Below are positions 1 to 6,862 of a stretch of DNA of 21,352 nt, piece after piece. The notes under the pieces are model-generated. The model made no database searches and had not been told where the DNA came from. It saw nothing but the letters and a program-made list of their open reading frames with translations. This DNA is from Avoscillospira sp045579045 (GTDB lineage Bacteria; Bacillota; Clostridia; Oscillospirales; Oscillospiraceae): NCBI GenBank assembly GCA_045579045.1, contig JAZNLL010000014.1:1-21352 (forward strand). Reading direction: 5' to 3'. How positions within the stretch are numbered: the first letter of the stretch is position 1; every line of letters begins with the position of its first letter. The position numbers and the translations under genes are program-made.

Positions 1-489
1 GGTCAGAGTTCTGGAAACGGCACGGTCTATCAGCGCCGTAATGGAGATGGGAGCGGGTGTGCCGTACTTGTTGCCCATGATCTCCTTGGTATTGAAGAAA
101 TAAACTCTCTGATCCTTGGCAGGCTCACCGCCGAAGGTGAAACGCTTACCCAGAGCGGCAAAAGACTTCTTGATTCCCTCGCCCAGATCACCGCAGAAAA
201 TGGTGGGTTCGGTGGAGGCATCGTATGTATACTCACCGGGTTCGGCGGCAAATTCCACGATCTGACCCTGATCGACGACCATCATACACTGACCTTCCTG
301 CACCACAATCACAGAGCCGGAGGTAATGATGTTGTCGGTACCCTTGGTGTTGGAGGAACGGCCTCCTGCCTTCTTCTGACCCTTCCGAACCAGAACATCG
401 GCAGGCAAAGCATCTGCCACAAAATAATCCTTCCACTGGTCAGCCAGCACGCCGCCGGCAGCACCGAATGCAGCTTTCAAAAGACCCAT
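1..489 (-). CDS. YdjI-type SPFH-domain protein, N-terminal part (cut by window edge)
   Basis: The 163 visible codons start MGLLKAAFGAAGGVLADQWK and continue through a stretch with VIVVQEGQCMMVVDQGQIV and a GEYTYD element. I recognise this as the start of the bacterial YdjI group of SPFH (stomatin/prohibitin-like) proteins, often annotated as virion core protein. The C-terminal part lies beyond the left edge, so whether it ends in a zinc ribbon cannot be seen. The start is well supported: AAAGGAG lies about 8 bases upstream of the ATG. The gene follows the zinc-ribbon gene by 24 bp in the same direction, so the two probably share a transcript. SPFH proteins organise membrane microdomains or scaffolds. 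In Bacillus subtilis YdjI works in a membrane-stress response, but no specific role is shown here. Confidence 0.8.
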   Translation of the reverse strand, partial: MGLLKAAFGAAGGVLADQWKDYFVADALPADVLVRKGQKKAGGRSSNTKGTDNIITSGSVIVVQEGQCMMVVDQGQIVEFAAEPGEYTYDASTEPTIFCGDLGEGIKKSFAALGKRFTFGGEPAKDQRVYFFNTKEIMGNKYGTPAPISITALIDRAVSRTLT

Positions 490-513
490 AGTTTAATCTC
501 CTTTTACATCTTG

Positions 514-873
514 TCATGCGTATTGCATGACAGGTTCACCTTTTTCCTGCAGCTTTGTGGCGCAGGACACGCAAAGATCCAGATCATCACAGATCAGGAA
601 ACAGTAATCGCATACCAGCCGTCTGCAGATGGGGCATTGGTTAAAGACATTGGACGCTTCTTCCACTGCCTTTTCCAGTGCAGCTGTCTTTTCTCTCTGG
701 TACAGAGCGTCAAAAATGACTTTTTTCCCCTCTGTCCCCGGTTCGATTCCGGCCTTAGAGAAGGTCACAGGTGTACTGCTCCACTCTTTGCCACATTCCC
801 GACAGTGCATAGAAAAACAAAACGAGACAGGTGTCGAGCAGTCTGTCAATAATTCCTTCGTAACATGACGCAT
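514..873 (-). CDS. Small cysteine-rich zinc-ribbon protein
   Basis: This 119-residue soluble protein has its cysteines arranged as zinc knuckles: C24-x2-C27 near the N-terminus, then C80-x2-C83, C88-x2-C91, C95 and C101-x2-C104. The simplest reading is two zinc sites, C24/C27 with C80/C83 and C88/C91 with C101/C104, bridged by a charged helical segment at about residues 50-75. I do not recognise a named family or an enzymatic domain. A GGTGG/GAAAGG purine stretch precedes the ATG. The YdjI-type SPFH gene starts 24 bp downstream, so a role as a partner or adaptor of that membrane scaffold is plausible, but this is inference from position only. The conserved cysteine spacing and good start make it a real gene. 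Confidence 0.75.
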   Translation of the reverse strand: MRHVTKELLTDCSTPVSFCFSMHCRECGKEWSSTPVTFSKAGIEPGTEGKKVIFDALYQREKTAALEKAVEEASNVFNQCPICRRLVCDYCFLICDDLDLCVSCATKLQEKGEPVMQYA

Positions 874-1010
874 CCTTTCACCACCTTTTTGTTGCGCCGT
901 TCATTGGGTTCGCAGGATCTTCGTTGTTCCTGCTTCTATTTTACTGCCTGTGAGGCCCTTAAATCGTCACCCCAGCGGACACTTTTCCGGGTAATGCAAG
1001 GGTGATTTTT

Positions 1011-1078
1011 CATATTACCCTTATGGGTAATATGCAGGATGTCCAAACCCCTGTCTTGGCATTTGTACATCCTGCATA
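1011..1078. promoter_or_regulatory. Overlapping palindromes upstream of the zinc-ribbon/SPFH genes
   Basis: The 240 bp between the zinc-ribbon gene and the LuxR-type gene holds two overlapping inverted repeats. One is a perfect 10-bp repeat with a 4-base loop (CATATTACCC at 1011-1020 and GGGTAATATG at 1025-1034). The other is a perfect 12-bp repeat (TATGCAGGATGT at 1031-1042 and ACATCCTGCATA at 1067-1078) with a smaller CCAA/TTGG pair inside its loop. They share bases 1031-1034, so as RNA or cruciform they exclude each other. The repeats are upstream of the zinc-ribbon gene and downstream of the LuxR gene. They may be operator sites or a structured leader. I found no convincing -35/-10 pair here; a weak TAAAAT box lies nearer the gene. 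Confidence 0.5.
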
Positions 1079-1084
1079 GGCATA

Positions 1085-1121
1085 AAAAAGTGACCGGACA
1101 ACCTGTGTCCGGTCACTTTTT
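1085..1121. terminator. Bidirectional intrinsic terminator
   Basis: A perfect 16-bp inverted repeat (1085-1100 with 1106-1121) surrounds a 5-base loop, with A runs on one arm and T runs on the other. It lies 3 bp past the stop codon of the minus-strand LuxR-type gene, so it terminates that gene. It also separates it from the zinc-ribbon/SPFH unit. Confidence 0.9.
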
Positions 1122-1124
1122 CGT

Positions 1125-2138
1125 TTATAAGCTTGTTCCGCCCAGCTTCAGAAGAAGCTCACTGCGGTCAGCAATTTCCAGTTTTTCATAGATATGTGCT
1201 GTGTGTTTTTTGACGGTATTTTCAGTCACAAACAGTTCCTCGGCAATCTCTTTGCGCTTTTTATTCTCCAAAATCAGCTTCAGCACATCCATTTCCCGTT
1301 GGGTCAGCTCCGCCAACTGCGGACACAGAATATAAGGATCGGAACCCGGCTGAGGCGAAACTTCAAGCTCCGGCAAAACATTATGCAGCAGCAAAAGCAG
1401 CAGCTCCGAAACAATGTAGGAAACAGACAGAAACTCAAAATCCCAGTCGATCTGCTGCTCCACAAACCATATGGCCATGTTCAGCAGAACCACCGTGCAC
1501 ATGATCGGAGCAAACTTCCGCAGCCGACCTTTTTTCTTTGCGGCTGCATAGGCGATCACACTCACCATAGCCGCAAGGTATGCCAGCAGATAAATGAAAT
1601 ACACGCTGTGCAAGGGGCCGTAGACCTTGTGCAGCTTGGCCGCGCCGTTTATGATCTCCATGGAGACTTCCTTATAATACAGCTGCAGGTAGCCGCCGCT
1701 GGCAGCCAGCAAAAAGACCAACGCGCTGATCCCGATGAGTACACCCGTAATCGCCTTACGGGGCCGCATCTCACACAGTTCCAGAATGATCATCAGCATG
1801 CAAAGGGGCAGACACACAGAGCCAAGATAAGCAATGCGGTTTGCCAGCATGGCTTCGCCCAAAGTCCTCGAGACCGCCAGAACAAAATAACCAAGGTTCG
1901 TCACAAAGACCGATGAGAACAAAACCAGGAACCATTTTTCCTTACGGGGATGGAGCAGTCCGTACCCCAGCAGAAGAAGCAGGGACAGGCATGCAATAAT
2001 ACCGTAGATCAGCGGCAAACTGCAGCAGCTCTTCGAGGCCGCTTCGGTGCTGTTGGCAAACACAGAAACGGAAAGCACCATACAAAGCGCCAACAGCAGC
2101 GCCGGCCGCCCTGCGGCTTTGCATATTTTCTTCACCAA
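1125..2138 (-). CDS. Membrane-anchored LuxR-family transcriptional regulator (signal peptide, 7 TM, HTH)
   Basis: The protein begins with a signal-peptide-like segment (about residues 10-29, ending VFANS). About seven hydrophobic helices follow (roughly 42-62, 69-89, 101-121, 129-148, 176-199, 209-226 and 233-252). The C-terminal LuxR/GerE helix-turn-helix (about 278-335) has the hallmark LTQREMDVLKLI and FVTENTVKKHTAHIYEKL. No kinase or receiver domain is present, so a membrane sensor appears joined directly to the DNA-binding domain. The usual ATG is absent. TTG at 2138 or GTG at 2135 are the candidates, and GTG sits better (7 bases) behind AAAGGAGG. It is transcribed alone, with an extended -10 promoter upstream and a strong terminator downstream. 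The ligand and target genes are unknown; the neighbouring SPFH pair and CoA operon are candidates. Confidence 0.88.
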   Translation of the reverse strand: MVKKICKAAGRPALLLALCMVLSVSVFANSTEAASKSCCSLPLIYGIIACLSLLLLLGYGLLHPRKEKWFLVLFSSVFVTNLGYFVLAVSRTLGEAMLANRIAYLGSVCLPLCMLMIILELCEMRPRKAITGVLIGISALVFLLAASGGYLQLYYKEVSMEIINGAAKLHKVYGPLHSVYFIYLLAYLAAMVSVIAYAAAKKKGRLRKFAPIMCTVVLLNMAIWFVEQQIDWDFEFLSVSYIVSELLLLLLHNVLPELEVSPQPGSDPYILCPQLAELTQREMDVLKLILENKKRKEIAEELFVTENTVKKHTAHIYEKLEIADRSELLLKLGGTSL

Positions 2139-2165
2139 AGCACCTCCTTTTTGTTATACGAAATC

Positions 2166-2174
2166 ATTATAGCA
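2166..2174 (-). promoter_or_regulatory. Extended -10 promoter of the LuxR-type gene
   Basis: On the minus strand TGC-TATAAT (2174 to 2166) lies 28 bases upstream of the start codon. The -10 hexamer is perfect and the TG extension compensates for a poor -35 region, which is a T-rich stretch. Confidence 0.65.
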
Positions 2175-2263
2175 TACTTTCTTCAAAAAAGAAAGCGCAA
2201 AAGGATTCTGCCATAAAGCGAAGCTTTGGAGAACAGCCCTTTTCTGTGTTCCTCACGAAAATC

Positions 2264-2289
2264 CCCCCGCACCGTCATGGCGCAGGGGG
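2264..2289 (-). terminator. Terminator of the CoA-transferase/MBL operon
   Basis: Read on the minus strand, CCCCCTGCGCC pairs with GGTGCGGGGGG (two G-T wobbles) around a 5-base loop, followed by ATTTT. It is the second hairpin after the MBL hydrolase stop codon and precedes the LuxR-type gene promoter. Confidence 0.7.
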
Positions 2290-2301
2290 AGTGTTTTTCG
2301 C

Positions 2302-2325
2302 GCCTTCAGCCGTTTGGCTGAAGGC
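2302..2325 (+). terminator. GC-rich hairpin with plus-strand T tract
   Basis: A perfect 10-bp stem (GCCTTCAGCC at 2302-2311, GGCTGAAGGC at 2316-2325) with a GTTT loop is followed on the plus strand by ATTTTT. It lies 7 bp past the end of the minus-strand MBL gene. In that direction it lacks a T tract, so it may act with the 2264-2289 hairpin or protect the mRNA 3' end. Confidence 0.6.
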
Positions 2326-2332
2326 ATTTTTC

Positions 2333-3241
2333 TTATTTTGCTGCAATGTATTCCACATAACCATCGCGGACACGGACGGTGAGTCTTTCTTCCTCCACCA
2401 GATATTCTACCAAAACCTGAATATTCCGCTTGGAGCCAACCACTTTGGCAACCGAATTCAGATCAAAGCCAAAATAGTTCATCACAGCCGCACATATCTG
2501 CTCCAGCGTCTGCCAACGGTCAGCCAATTTCTCAACAATGGCCAACTTCTCATGTGCATTGGCAATATTGCGGTCAATCAGGCCACCGATTTCATCATAG
2601 ACCCCGTTATGAGCCACAATATAACGTTTATATTGCAGTTCCCGCAAGGATTCCTTGGCCTGCAGATCCAGCCACAGGCAGGTATAATAGGGCAGTTTGA
2701 CCGCCTGCAAGACATGGTCGCTGAGCAGAGTATCTCCTATATAGGCGACACCATCGGGAGTAACAAACCCTACCTGCTCCACCGCATGGCCGGGCAGCCA
2801 CAGGAGAGGGAATGTAACACCGCAGACGGTGATGGCGGTGTCATCTGCAGAGATGATGCCATCCGGCTTACAGGAGGGGTACGGTCCACGGGTTTTGAAC
2901 ATCGTGCAGCTCTCGTAGCCAACAGCCATCAGGTTGGATGGCTCCTGACCCATTATCTCCGCAAATGGGGTCATATACACCTTACAACCGTGGGCTTCCT
3001 TGATTGCCGCATGATTACCGATATGATCCCGGTGATAATGGCTGGTGAGCAACGCAGAAATGTGGATATTTTCCCGTTCCAGAAGTTCTAATATCTCCTG
3101 CCTGTCCGGATTTTTCAGACCGGAGTCGATCATAATCGCGCAGGACCGATCCGGCATATACAGAGGGATACGGCTAAAGCCGGTGACGATGCACCAGGTA
3201 TCCCCCATGACATGTTCTAAGTACGGTTTGATATTTTTCAT
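2333..3241 (-). CDS. MBL-fold metallo-hydrolase with C-terminal winged-helix-like region
   Basis: This 302-residue metallo-beta-lactamase-fold protein shows a full set of di-metal ligands: H68-x-H70-x-D72-H73 in SHYHRDHIGN, H152 in LPGHAVEQ, D170 in AYIGDTLL and H211 in VAHNG. The C-terminal 75 residues look helical and charged, resembling the winged-helix extension seen in LACTB2-like members. The family includes glyoxalase II-type thioesterases, lactonases and nucleases. It is last in an operon of CoA-transferases and a 3-hydroxyacyl-CoA dehydrogenase, 41 bp behind the latter. A role as a thioester or lactone hydrolase acting on a pathway intermediate is therefore the best guess, not a demonstrated one. 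No strong ribosome-binding site precedes the ATG, so translation may depend on the upstream gene. Confidence 0.85.
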   Translation of the reverse strand: MKNIKPYLEHVMGDTWCIVTGFSRIPLYMPDRSCAIMIDSGLKNPDRQEILELLERENIHISALLTSHYHRDHIGNHAAIKEAHGCKVYMTPFAEIMGQEPSNLMAVGYESCTMFKTRGPYPSCKPDGIISADDTAITVCGVTFPLLWLPGHAVEQVGFVTPDGVAYIGDTLLSDHVLQAVKLPYYTCLWLDLQAKESLRELQYKRYIVAHNGVYDEIGGLIDRNIANAHEKLAIVEKLADRWQTLEQICAAVMNYFGFDLNSVAKVVGSKRNIQVLVEYLVEEERLTVRVRDGYVEYIAAK

Positions 3242-3282
3242 TCGCTACAGGTAGAGCCAATCATTCTTCACTGCTTACGGGC

Positions 3283-4137
3283 TTATTCGTAGTCGTAGAA
3301 GCCGTGGCCGACCTTGCGTCCCAGACGGCCTTCCTGCACCATCTTCTCATAGATATCGTACATATCGGGTTTCTTGCCGGTTTCTTTGTACTCATTCGTC
3401 AGCATGTCGTAGGCCAGGTCGATGCCGGTCAGGTCGTTCAGACGGAAGGGACCCATCTTGTGGTTAAAGCCGTATTCCATTGCGATGTCCACTTCTTCGT
3501 AGGTGCAATAGCCGTTCTCCACCAGGTATCTGGCTCTCTCGTACAGACCGCCAATCAGATAGTTACCGGCAAAGCCGGGGATTTCCTTTTTCTGCCAGAT
3601 GGGCATTTTCTCCATTTTCTTACACAGCGCATACACGGCGCCGGCAGTTTCATCGCTGGTATGAGGACCCTGCACCACTTCCACGAACTTCATAACCAAA
3701 GCGGGGTTATAGAAATGCATGTTGCACATCTTGGAAGGGTTCTTCACGCAATCGGCAAACTGGGAGGAAACGATGGCGCTGGAGTTGGTGGCCAAGATCA
3801 CATTTTCATCAATGTACTGATCCACGGTCTTGAAGAACTCCCGCTTTACATCTTCCTTCTCGATGACACATTCAATGATGCAGTCCACACCCTGAACGGC
3901 CTTCTGCAAATCCTTTTCCGTATGGAAACGGGTGCGGATTGCATCCACCTGCTCCTGGGTCATACGGCCCTTTGCCACACGACCGGTCAGATATTCGTCG
4001 GCCCATGCTTCCACATCAGCGAGCACCGCATCCATAAGGTCATACACAGTAGCTTCTACGCCGTAAATGGCCGCGCACATAGCGATCTGACGACCCATGC
4101 GGCCGCCGCCTGCAACACAAATCTTTTGAATTTCCAT
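3283..4137 (-). CDS. 3-hydroxyacyl-CoA dehydrogenase (3-hydroxybutyryl-CoA dehydrogenase type)
   Basis: The enzyme oxidises the 3-hydroxy group of an acyl-CoA to a 3-keto group with NAD+, or the reverse. The Rossmann motif GGGRMGRQIA (residues 10-19) and an acidic D33 at the end of the second strand favour NAD(H). The catalytic pair is H141 (MHFYNP) and E153 (FVEVV), with the supporting TNSSA motif at 117-121. The C-terminal helical domain carries GFNHKMGPFRLNDLTGID and ends GRKVGHGFYDYE. At 284 residues it matches single-domain short-chain enzymes such as Hbd/PaaH. The start has AAAGGA 10 bases upstream, just 17 bp after the CoA-transferase stop. No enoyl-CoA hydratase or acyl-CoA dehydrogenase accompanies it, suggesting that the substrate enters as a 3-hydroxy acid. 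Acyl-chain specificity cannot be read from the sequence. Confidence 0.93.
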   Translation of the reverse strand: MEIQKICVAGGGRMGRQIAMCAAIYGVEATVYDLMDAVLADVEAWADEYLTGRVAKGRMTQEQVDAIRTRFHTEKDLQKAVQGVDCIIECVIEKEDVKREFFKTVDQYIDENVILATNSSAIVSSQFADCVKNPSKMCNMHFYNPALVMKFVEVVQGPHTSDETAGAVYALCKKMEKMPIWQKKEIPGFAGNYLIGGLYERARYLVENGYCTYEEVDIAMEYGFNHKMGPFRLNDLTGIDLAYDMLTNEYKETGKKPDMYDIYEKMVQEGRLGRKVGHGFYDYE

Positions 4138-4154
4138 GATGATACCATCCTTTC

Positions 4155-5384
4155 TTATCCGATGACGACAGCACCGGATGCTTCCATTTCTTTTATACGG
4201 GCATCGGTATAGCCTATATTTTTCAGAATTTCGGCGCTGTGGGCACCGATACCGGGAGCCGGAACGGTTACCAGTGTGCCTACAGAGTCCATCTCAATGG
4301 GGCTGCGGGGCATGACATCGGTATTGCCACTGGGAAACTGCACATTTTCAAGATACCCGTTGGCCCAAGCCTGCTCATCGACAGCAATATCGCTGAAATG
4401 TCCCATACGGGTCATGGGCAGGTCATACGCCTCGGACAGACTCAGCCAATGGGCGGACGGCTTCGTCAGAAATGCGTCACGGATTTCCTCATAGTAGGCT
4501 TGTCTGTTCTCCCAACGCTGCGCAGCCGTGCAATAACGGGGGTCGGTTGCCAGGTCCTCACGGTCAAGCATTTTGTAGAGCCGGGGATACATGGCCTCCG
4601 TGTAGCCGGATATGTAAATCCACTCTCCGTCGGCGCATTTGTAGTCACCGTGAGGGCCGCCCCAGCTTGCCCGGTCTGCGGGGAACACTCGACCAAAGGG
4701 TGGCTGGTTGATAATCGCCATGGTACCCATCGCAAAAATGCTGTTATGGTACAGGCCGGCCTTTACATAGTCACCCAGCCCCGTCTCCTTCTTGCGGTAC
4801 AGAGCCGCGCATATCTCGCCCATCAGCAGATAGCCTGTGACGGTATCGCCTACACTGTAAGGAGGCTGCACGGGGGCATAATCCTCCCGGTCAAGGGATT
4901 GATCCCGGAGGAATCCGCTTTTTGCCCAAAAGGCACTGGTATCGAAGGCAGGCTTACGGGCTTCCGGTCCTTCTTCACCGTAGCCCAGCAGAATGCCATA
5001 AATCAAGGCAGGATACGTTTCCTTCAGATCCTCATAGGAAAGGCCCAGCCGCTTCAGGGCGTTGGGACGGATATTGGTGATAAACACATCCGCTTCCGCC
5101 AGAAGCTTATGGAGGGCTTCCATGCCCTCCGGAACCTTCAGGTTCAGGGCAATATGCTTTTTACCGGCATTGTAAATGTCAAAAACAGGGTTTTCGTCCT
5201 GAGAAAACCGTCCGGGTATGTAGCTGATGCCGGTGGCACGCCAGGCATCCCCCTCGGGACGCTCCACCTTGATTACCTCAGCGCCCAAGTCTGCCAGCAA
5301 TCGGGCTGTAACCGGGCCTGCAACAAAGGTGGACAACTCCACAACCTTGACACCGGTCAAGGGTTTTTGCATCATATTCTCCAT
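4155..5384 (-). CDS. Family III (CaiB/BaiF) CoA-transferase, second of a tandem pair
   Basis: Family III CoA-transferases move CoA from a donor thioester to a carboxylic acid through an aspartyl-CoA intermediate. The N-terminal GVKVVELSTFVAGPVTARLL and DLGAEVIKVERPEGD are diagnostic, as is LGYGEEGPEARKPAFDTSAF. The catalytic aspartate is most likely D180 in YSVGDTVTGY. The 2-bp gap from the upstream paralog implies translational coupling. The first ATG (5384) has a weak ribosome-binding site. Met5 at 5372 has GGAG 7 bases upstream, and starting there (MQKPLTG) aligns exactly with the paralog start MQGPLSG, so the true protein is probably 405 residues. By eye it is well over half identical to its neighbour. 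Substrate unknown; the sequence around the catalytic region recalls hydroxy-acid transferases such as HadA/FldA. Confidence 0.93.
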   Translation of the reverse strand: MENMMQKPLTGVKVVELSTFVAGPVTARLLADLGAEVIKVERPEGDAWRATGISYIPGRFSQDENPVFDIYNAGKKHIALNLKVPEGMEALHKLLAEADVFITNIRPNALKRLGLSYEDLKETYPALIYGILLGYGEEGPEARKPAFDTSAFWAKSGFLRDQSLDREDYAPVQPPYSVGDTVTGYLLMGEICAALYRKKETGLGDYVKAGLYHNSIFAMGTMAIINQPPFGRVFPADRASWGGPHGDYKCADGEWIYISGYTEAMYPRLYKMLDREDLATDPRYCTAAQRWENRQAYYEEIRDAFLTKPSAHWLSLSEAYDLPMTRMGHFSDIAVDEQAWANGYLENVQFPSGNTDVMPRSPIEMDSVGTLVTVPAPGIGAHSAEILKNIGYTDARIKEMEASGAVVIG

Positions 5385-5386
5385 CT

Positions 5387-6601
5387 TTACTGCGCCACCA
5401 CTGCACCGGATTCCATCATTTTCTGAACTTCCTCACGGGTATAGCCCAGGGATTCCAGAACCTCGAAGGTATGGGCGCCAACACCGGGAGCCGGAACGGT
5501 GGGAGGTGTTTGGGCGCAACCCATTTCAATGGGGCTGCTGGGCATTACATCGGTATTGCCGCTGGGGAAGGTTACATGCTCCAGGAAGCCGTTTGCCCAA
5601 GCCTGAGGATCTTCAGACAAATCGCTGAAGTGGCTCATCCGCACCACCGGTACATCTTCCGCTTCAAACAGCTTTACCCATTCTGCGGCAGGCTTTGTCA
5701 GGAAAGCATCCCGGATCAGAGCGTAGTATTCCTTCATATTATTGTACTTTTCATCATCACGGAAACGAGGATCCTCCATCGCTTCGGAAAGTCCCAGAAT
5801 CCGGTGAATGATAGGCATGTTTTTCACGGGGTCGCCAACAGAAACGAAGACCCATTCATTGTCAGCGCAGCGGAAGCTGCCGCCGGGAGCGCCATCCTGC
5901 TCTCTGGTTTTGGGGAAGGTATTGCCAAAGGGCTTTTGGGTAACGATTGCCATGGTACCCATACAGAAAATGCCGTTGCGGAACAAAGTGGATCGGACAT
6001 AATCGCCCTTTCCGGTACGCATACGATTGAGCAGCGCCGCATTGATTTCTGCCAGCAGCAGATAACCGGTGGCGGTATCGCCTACGCTGGAGGGAGCGAT
6101 GACGGGATAGTAATCCTCTCCCACCACTGCCAAATCCCGCAAAAAGCCGGAACGGGACCAGAAGGCGGTGGTATCGAAGGCAGGCTTGTGTGCATCCGGG
6201 CCTTCCTCGCCGTAGCCCAGGACGATTGCATAAACAAGCTTAGGGTACAGTTCCTTGATGTCCTCATAGGAAAAGCCCAGCCGCTTCAGGGCAGAGGGTC
6301 TTGTGTTGGTAACAAACACATCCGCCTGGGACAGCAGCTTATGGAAGGCTTCCTTGCCCTCCGGGGTTTTCAAATTCAGCGAAACGTGCTTCTTGCCGGT
6401 ATTATATATATCGAATACGGGGTTTTCTTCCGGTGTGAAACGGGGATTGAAGGCGACACCGGTTTTGCGCCATCCGTCACCTACAGGAGCCTCAACCTTA
6501 ATAACCTCTGCGCCCATATCTGCCAGCAATCTGGCAGTCACGGGAGCTGCTACAAAGGTAGCCATTTCCACAACTTTGATTCCGGAAAGCGGTCCTTGCA
6601 T
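5387..6601 (-). CDS. Family III (CaiB/BaiF) CoA-transferase, first of a tandem pair
   Basis: This is the operon's first gene, 404 residues, with a strong AAAGGAG 7 bases before the ATG. It has the same architecture as the next gene: N-terminal GIKVVEMATFVAAPVTARLL, LGYGEEGPDAHKPAFDTTAF, and a probable catalytic D175 in SSVGDTATGY. Both paralogs keep the aspartate, so neither is an obviously dead subunit. Two readings fit: an obligate heteromer, as known for benzylsuccinate CoA-transferase BbsEF, or two transferases with different acid specificity, for example one for entry and one for CoA recycling. A perfect consensus promoter lies about 30-60 bp upstream. The operon is divergent from a thiolase gene, supporting a role in activating an acid for a short beta-oxidation-like route. 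Confidence 0.94.
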   Translation of the reverse strand: MQGPLSGIKVVEMATFVAAPVTARLLADMGAEVIKVEAPVGDGWRKTGVAFNPRFTPEENPVFDIYNTGKKHVSLNLKTPEGKEAFHKLLSQADVFVTNTRPSALKRLGFSYEDIKELYPKLVYAIVLGYGEEGPDAHKPAFDTTAFWSRSGFLRDLAVVGEDYYPVIAPSSVGDTATGYLLLAEINAALLNRMRTGKGDYVRSTLFRNGIFCMGTMAIVTQKPFGNTFPKTREQDGAPGGSFRCADNEWVFVSVGDPVKNMPIIHRILGLSEAMEDPRFRDDEKYNNMKEYYALIRDAFLTKPAAEWVKLFEAEDVPVVRMSHFSDLSEDPQAWANGFLEHVTFPSGNTDVMPSSPIEMGCAQTPPTVPAPGVGAHTFEVLESLGYTREEVQKMMESGAVVAQ

Positions 6602-6631
6602 ACGATCACTCCTTTATATTTTACCTTTTTA

Positions 6632-6660
6632 ATTATAGATAGTGCTACAGAAAATGTCAA
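6632..6660 (-). promoter_or_regulatory. Consensus sigma-A promoter of the CoA-transferase operon
   Basis: On the minus strand TTGACA (6660-6655), a 17-bp spacer and TATAAT (6637-6632) match the housekeeping consensus at every position. The predicted transcript starts near 6625, about 24 bases before the ATG. A promoter this strong suggests that expression is held down by a repressor. Confidence 0.9.
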
Positions 6661-6688
6661 CGAACCAAACCAAATATCTGTCTATTTT

Positions 6689-6703
6689 ACATGGTTTCCA
6701 TGT
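6689..6703. promoter_or_regulatory. Small palindrome in the divergent control region
   Basis: ACATGG-TTT-CCATGT is a perfect 6-bp inverted repeat around 3 bases, lying 28 bp upstream of the minus-strand -35 box. It may be a regulator-binding site. Confidence 0.35.
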
Positions 6704-6737
6704 TTTTTTAAATAAGAAATTCTATCTTTACAAATGT

Positions 6738-6760
6738 TTGTTTGTTGCAACGACAAACAA
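6738..6760. promoter_or_regulatory. Candidate operator between the divergent promoters
   Basis: TTGTTTGTTG (6738-6747) and CGACAAACAA (6751-6760) form a 10-bp inverted repeat with one mismatch around CAA, ending 19 bp upstream of the thiolase -35 box. Size and position fit a dimeric activator or repressor that could control both directions of the 261-bp divergent region. No gene for such a regulator lies immediately adjacent. Confidence 0.55.
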
Positions 6761-6779
6761 CTGATACAAGGGGATTTTG

Positions 6780-6808
6780 TTGACATTTTATTTTTAGGGT
6801 GCTATCAT
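6780..6808 (+). promoter_or_regulatory. Sigma-A promoter of the thiolase gene
   Basis: TTGACA (6780-6785), a 17-bp spacer and TATCAT (6803-6808) precede the thiolase ATG by 54 bases. The -35 is perfect and the -10 matches 5 of 6 positions. Confidence 0.85.
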
Positions 6809-6862
6809 TTTTACGTACAAACAGCCACGCAAAAACAAACATTTTAACACGGGGGTAAGAAT

